A DNA stretch of 8,873 nucleotides from Betaproteobacteria bacterium HGW-Betaproteobacteria-2 (lineage in GTDB: Bacteria; Pseudomonadota; Gammaproteobacteria; Burkholderiales; Methylophilaceae): positions 1-8,873 of the forward strand of contig PHCM01000046.1 in NCBI GenBank assembly GCA_002842255.1, given 5' to 3'. This document shows positions 6,835 through 8,873 of this stretch, piece after piece (position 1 is the stretch's first letter; each line of letters starts with the position of its first letter). Below the pieces are notes generated by a model that saw nothing but the letters and a program-made list of their open reading frames with translations, did not search any database and was not told the DNA's origin. The position numbers and the translations under genes are program-made.

Positions 6835-8556
6835 ATGCCTGCGTCATCCAAGCTTTATCTCAATCTCTATTGGCACATGCACCAGCCGGATTATCGAGAC
6901 AGTATTACCGGCGAATACGTCCTGCCATGGACTTATCTGCACGCGCTGAAGGATTACACCGATATGGCCCACCATCTCGAATCCATTCCTGCTGCGCGCG
7001 TGACTTTCAATTTTGTACCTGTTCTGCTCGATCAGCTGGAAGACTACGCAGAACAGTTCAGGACGGGCGAGATACGCGATCCATTACTGGCACTTTTGGC
7101 AGAGAAGGATCTTAACAATCTGTCTGACGCTCGCTGCGAGCTGATCATCCAGAGCTGTTTCAAGAGCCATCATGAAAAGATGTTGTCACCGTTCACGCAT
7201 TACCAGCGGCTATACAATATCTTCAAGACGCTGGAATCCGAGAGTGTGACGCCTTTCAATTATCTGTCCGCACAGTACAAGGCCGATCTTCTGGTCTGGT
7301 ATCACCTGGCCTGGACCGGTGAGAGTATCCGCCGTGAAAACAAATTGGTGCAAAGCCTGATGGCCAAGGGTTTCCAGTTCACACTGGATGACCGCCTGAA
7401 ACTGTTCAAGCTGATTGGAGAACTGATCACCGGGCTGATTCCGCGCTACAAGAAGCTGCAGAAGAAAGGCCAGATCGAGATTTCCTCAACCCCGCACTAC
7501 CATCCGATCCTGCCTTTGTTACTGGACTTCAGGGCGACACGCGATGCCATGCCGTATGCGCCCTTGCCGCGTAACAGCATGTATCCGGGCGGGCGGTTGC
7601 GGGCGGAAGCGCATATCACACAGGCGCAGGAATCGCATGTCAGGAGATTTGGTGAAAAGCCGGTGGGCATGTGGCCGGCGGAGGGCGGCGTCTCTCATGC
7701 GGCGTTATCTCTGTTGGCTCAGCACGACGTGAAATGGGCGGCGACAGGGGAAGGTGTGCTGGCCAACAGCCTGTACAAATCCTATCAAACCTCCGATCTG
7801 CCACCGCGCGCGGAATATCTCTACAAGCCTTACCGGGTCACCGATGGCATCAAGGATATTTCCTGTTTTTTTCGCGATGACCTGCTCTCCGACAAGATCG
7901 GTTTCGAGTATTCCAAGCTGCATTCAAATGACGCAGTTCGGGATTTCATCAGCGCGCTTGAGCATATCCAGAAATCCACGCCCAAGGGCGAGCATCGTGT
8001 GGTCAGCGTCATCCTCGACGGCGAGAATGCCTGGGAGTATTACCCTTATAACGGCTATTACTTCCTGAGTGAACTGTATCAGGCTCTGTCTGCGCATCCC
8101 CATATCGAGATGACGACCTTCAGCGACATTCTCAACAAGTGCAAAGAGGGAACGGTCAGCTCCGGCGATCTGCCAACGGTAGCCGCCGGTAGCTGGGTTT
8201 ATGGCAGTTTCAGCACATGGATCGGTTCGCCAGAGAAGAACTTCGGCTGGGATCTGCTGTGCGATGCCAAAAAGGTATATGACAAGGTGATGCAGTCGAG
8301 TCTGCTTGGCCCTGAGGAGCAGGCTGCATGCGAACGTCAATTGGCGATATGCGAGGGTTCTGACTGGTTCTGGTGGTTCGGCGACTACAACTCGGCTGTG
8401 AGCGTGGACAGTTTCGACCGGCTCTATCGCCGTAATCTCGGCAATCTTTATCATCTGCTGAAGCAGCCTGTTCCCGGTATCCTCAACAAGCCGATCAGCG
8501 TCGGCAGTGGCGACCCGGACATGGGTGGAACCATGCGCCGAGGCCAGGAAGTATAG
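6835..8556 (+). CDS. GH57 family glycoside hydrolase (COG1449-type alpha-amylase/glucan-acting enzyme)
   Basis: This 573-residue protein carries all five conserved GH57 regions. Region 1 is 'WHMHQPDYRD' (13-22), region 2 'GQIEISSTPHYHPILPLL' (212-229), and region 3 'MWPAEGGVS' (279-287) with Glu283 as the expected nucleophile. Region 4 is 'VILDGENAWEYY' (392-403) with Asp395 as the expected acid/base, and region 5 spans 'GSWVYGSFSTWIG' (452-464). The C-terminal 'GSDWFWWFGD' (508-517) and helical tail are typical of the bacterial COG1449 branch. There is no signal peptide, so it acts on cytoplasmic glucan. The ATG at 6835 has AAAGG seven to eight bases upstream; an in-frame TTG at 6778, immediately after the glgC stop, is less likely. 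It lies 57 bases after glgC in the same operon. Family members include amylases, branching enzymes and glucanotransferases, so the reaction is not settled, though context points to glycogen metabolism. Confidence 0.92.
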   Translation: MPASSKLYLNLYWHMHQPDYRDSITGEYVLPWTYLHALKDYTDMAHHLESIPAARVTFNFVPVLLDQLEDYAEQFRTGEIRDPLLALLAEKDLNNLSDARCELIIQSCFKSHHEKMLSPFTHYQRLYNIFKTLESESVTPFNYLSAQYKADLLVWYHLAWTGESIRRENKLVQSLMAKGFQFTLDDRLKLFKLIGELITGLIPRYKKLQKKGQIEISSTPHYHPILPLLLDFRATRDAMPYAPLPRNSMYPGGRLRAEAHITQAQESHVRRFGEKPVGMWPAEGGVSHAALSLLAQHDVKWAATGEGVLANSLYKSYQTSDLPPRAEYLYKPYRVTDGIKDISCFFRDDLLSDKIGFEYSKLHSNDAVRDFISALEHIQKSTPKGEHRVVSVILDGENAWEYYPYNGYYFLSELYQALSAHPHIEMTTFSDILNKCKEGTVSSGDLPTVAAGSWVYGSFSTWIGSPEKNFGWDLLCDAKKVYDKVMQSSLLGPEEQAACERQLAICEGSDWFWWFGDYNSAVSVDSFDRLYRRNLGNLYHLLKQPVPGILNKPISVGSGDPDMGGTMRRGQEV

Positions 8557-8596
8557 GCCGGAAATATAAAAATGGATTTTTCATCAACATTCTGCG

Positions 8597-8601
8597 AGGA
8601 G
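8597..8601 (+). promoter_or_regulatory. Ribosome binding site for the GTG start of the second GH57 gene
   Basis: AGGAG lies seven bases before GTG 8609-8611, an ideal Shine-Dalgarno arrangement. It supports the GTG as the start, and the encoded N-terminus begins directly with the first beta strand and the HAHQP motif of GH57 enzymes. Confidence 0.8.
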
Positions 8602-8608
8602 CAGAGTC

Positions 8609-8873
8609 GTGGTTAAAACAGTCGCTTTGTTGTTAGGGGTGCATGCACATCAACCCGTAGGTAATTTCGAGTCAGTGCTGGACGATGCGCATGTTCGTTG
8701 TTATGGGCCGTTTTTACGTGTGCTGCATCAGTATCCGGATTTCAAGTTCGCTATCCACCTCAGCGGCTGGCTGCTTGAGTACATGATGAAACACTTTCCG
8801 GAGGATATGGCTTTACTGAAGGAGATGGTGGCACGCGAGCAGGCGGAACTGTTCGGTGCCGGTTTCACCGAGC
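8609..8873 (+). CDS. GH57 family enzyme, 4-alpha-glucanotransferase/alpha-amylase-like (N-terminal part, cut by window end)
   Basis: The first 88 codons are present and the frame is still open at the right edge. They encode the start of a GH57 barrel: strand VKTVALLLG, then 'VHAHQPVGNFE' (11-21) with His12, His14 and Gln15. Further on come 'GPFLRVLHQYPDFKFAIHLSGWLLEYM' elements (about 33-59) and 'REQAELFGAGFTE' (76-88). The HAHQPxGNF form and the 'H-x-SGxLLE' and 'ExxGxGF' elements resemble the Thermococcus 4-alpha-glucanotransferase branch of GH57, which transfers or disproportionates alpha-1,4 glucan chains. This differs from the 'HMHQPDYRD' type of the preceding gene, so the two are not a recent tandem duplication. 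The gap to the previous gene is 52 bases with no terminator, so they are probably co-transcribed. The catalytic Glu and Asp lie outside the window. Confidence 0.88.
   Translation, partial: MVKTVALLLGVHAHQPVGNFESVLDDAHVRCYGPFLRVLHQYPDFKFAIHLSGWLLEYMMKHFPEDMALLKEMVAREQAELFGAGFTE

Noticed and set aside
6835..8873. Tandem duplication producing the two GH57 genes
   Set aside because: The two N-termini share only the general GH57 HxHQP motif and differ in the surrounding sequence, so they belong to different branches of the family.

Overview
The window looks like a chromosomal segment of a Gram-negative proteobacterium, most likely a betaproteobacterium (Nitrosomonadales/Methylophilales/Gallionella-like). 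This assignment is inference. It rests on the moderate GC content, on the protein flavour of Pgi, GlgB and GlgC, and on the gene run 'HAD-type tail, small Rieske protein, S49 peptidase', which I recall from betaproteobacteria. There are no RNA genes, insertion sequences, CRISPR arrays or phage genes, and the region reads as conserved core metabolism rather than an accessory island.

Left part (1-1361, + strand): the last 18 codons of an upstream gene overlap the start of a small Rieske [2Fe-2S] protein. This is followed by an SppA-like S49 membrane peptidase whose reading frame is broken by a one-base deficit near its N-terminus, at a G5/T5 stretch around 518-529. A strong bidirectional hairpin terminator (1375-1411) separates this operon from the convergent genes to its right.

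Right part (1440-8873): a storage-polysaccharide (glycogen) locus arranged around a divergent promoter region (5325-5496). Leftward (- strand) run glgB (branching enzyme, TTG start) and then pgi (glucose-6-phosphate isomerase). Rightward (+ strand) run glgC (ADP-glucose pyrophosphorylase), a complete GH57 glycoside hydrolase of the COG1449 type, and the first 88 codons of a second, different GH57 enzyme resembling 4-alpha-glucanotransferases, cut by the window end.

How they work together: Pgi links fructose-6-phosphate with glucose-6-phosphate. After conversion by phosphoglucomutase (not in the window), GlgC makes ADP-glucose, the glucosyl donor for glycogen synthase (GlgA, not in the window). 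GlgB then adds alpha-1,6 branches. The two GH57 enzymes probably trim, rearrange or degrade the alpha-glucan in the cytoplasm; their exact specificities cannot be read from sequence. I see no convincing novel system. The items most worth a second look are the frameshift in the S49 peptidase gene, the glgB/glgC regulatory region with its perfect inverted repeat, and the unresolved roles of the two adjacent GH57 enzymes.
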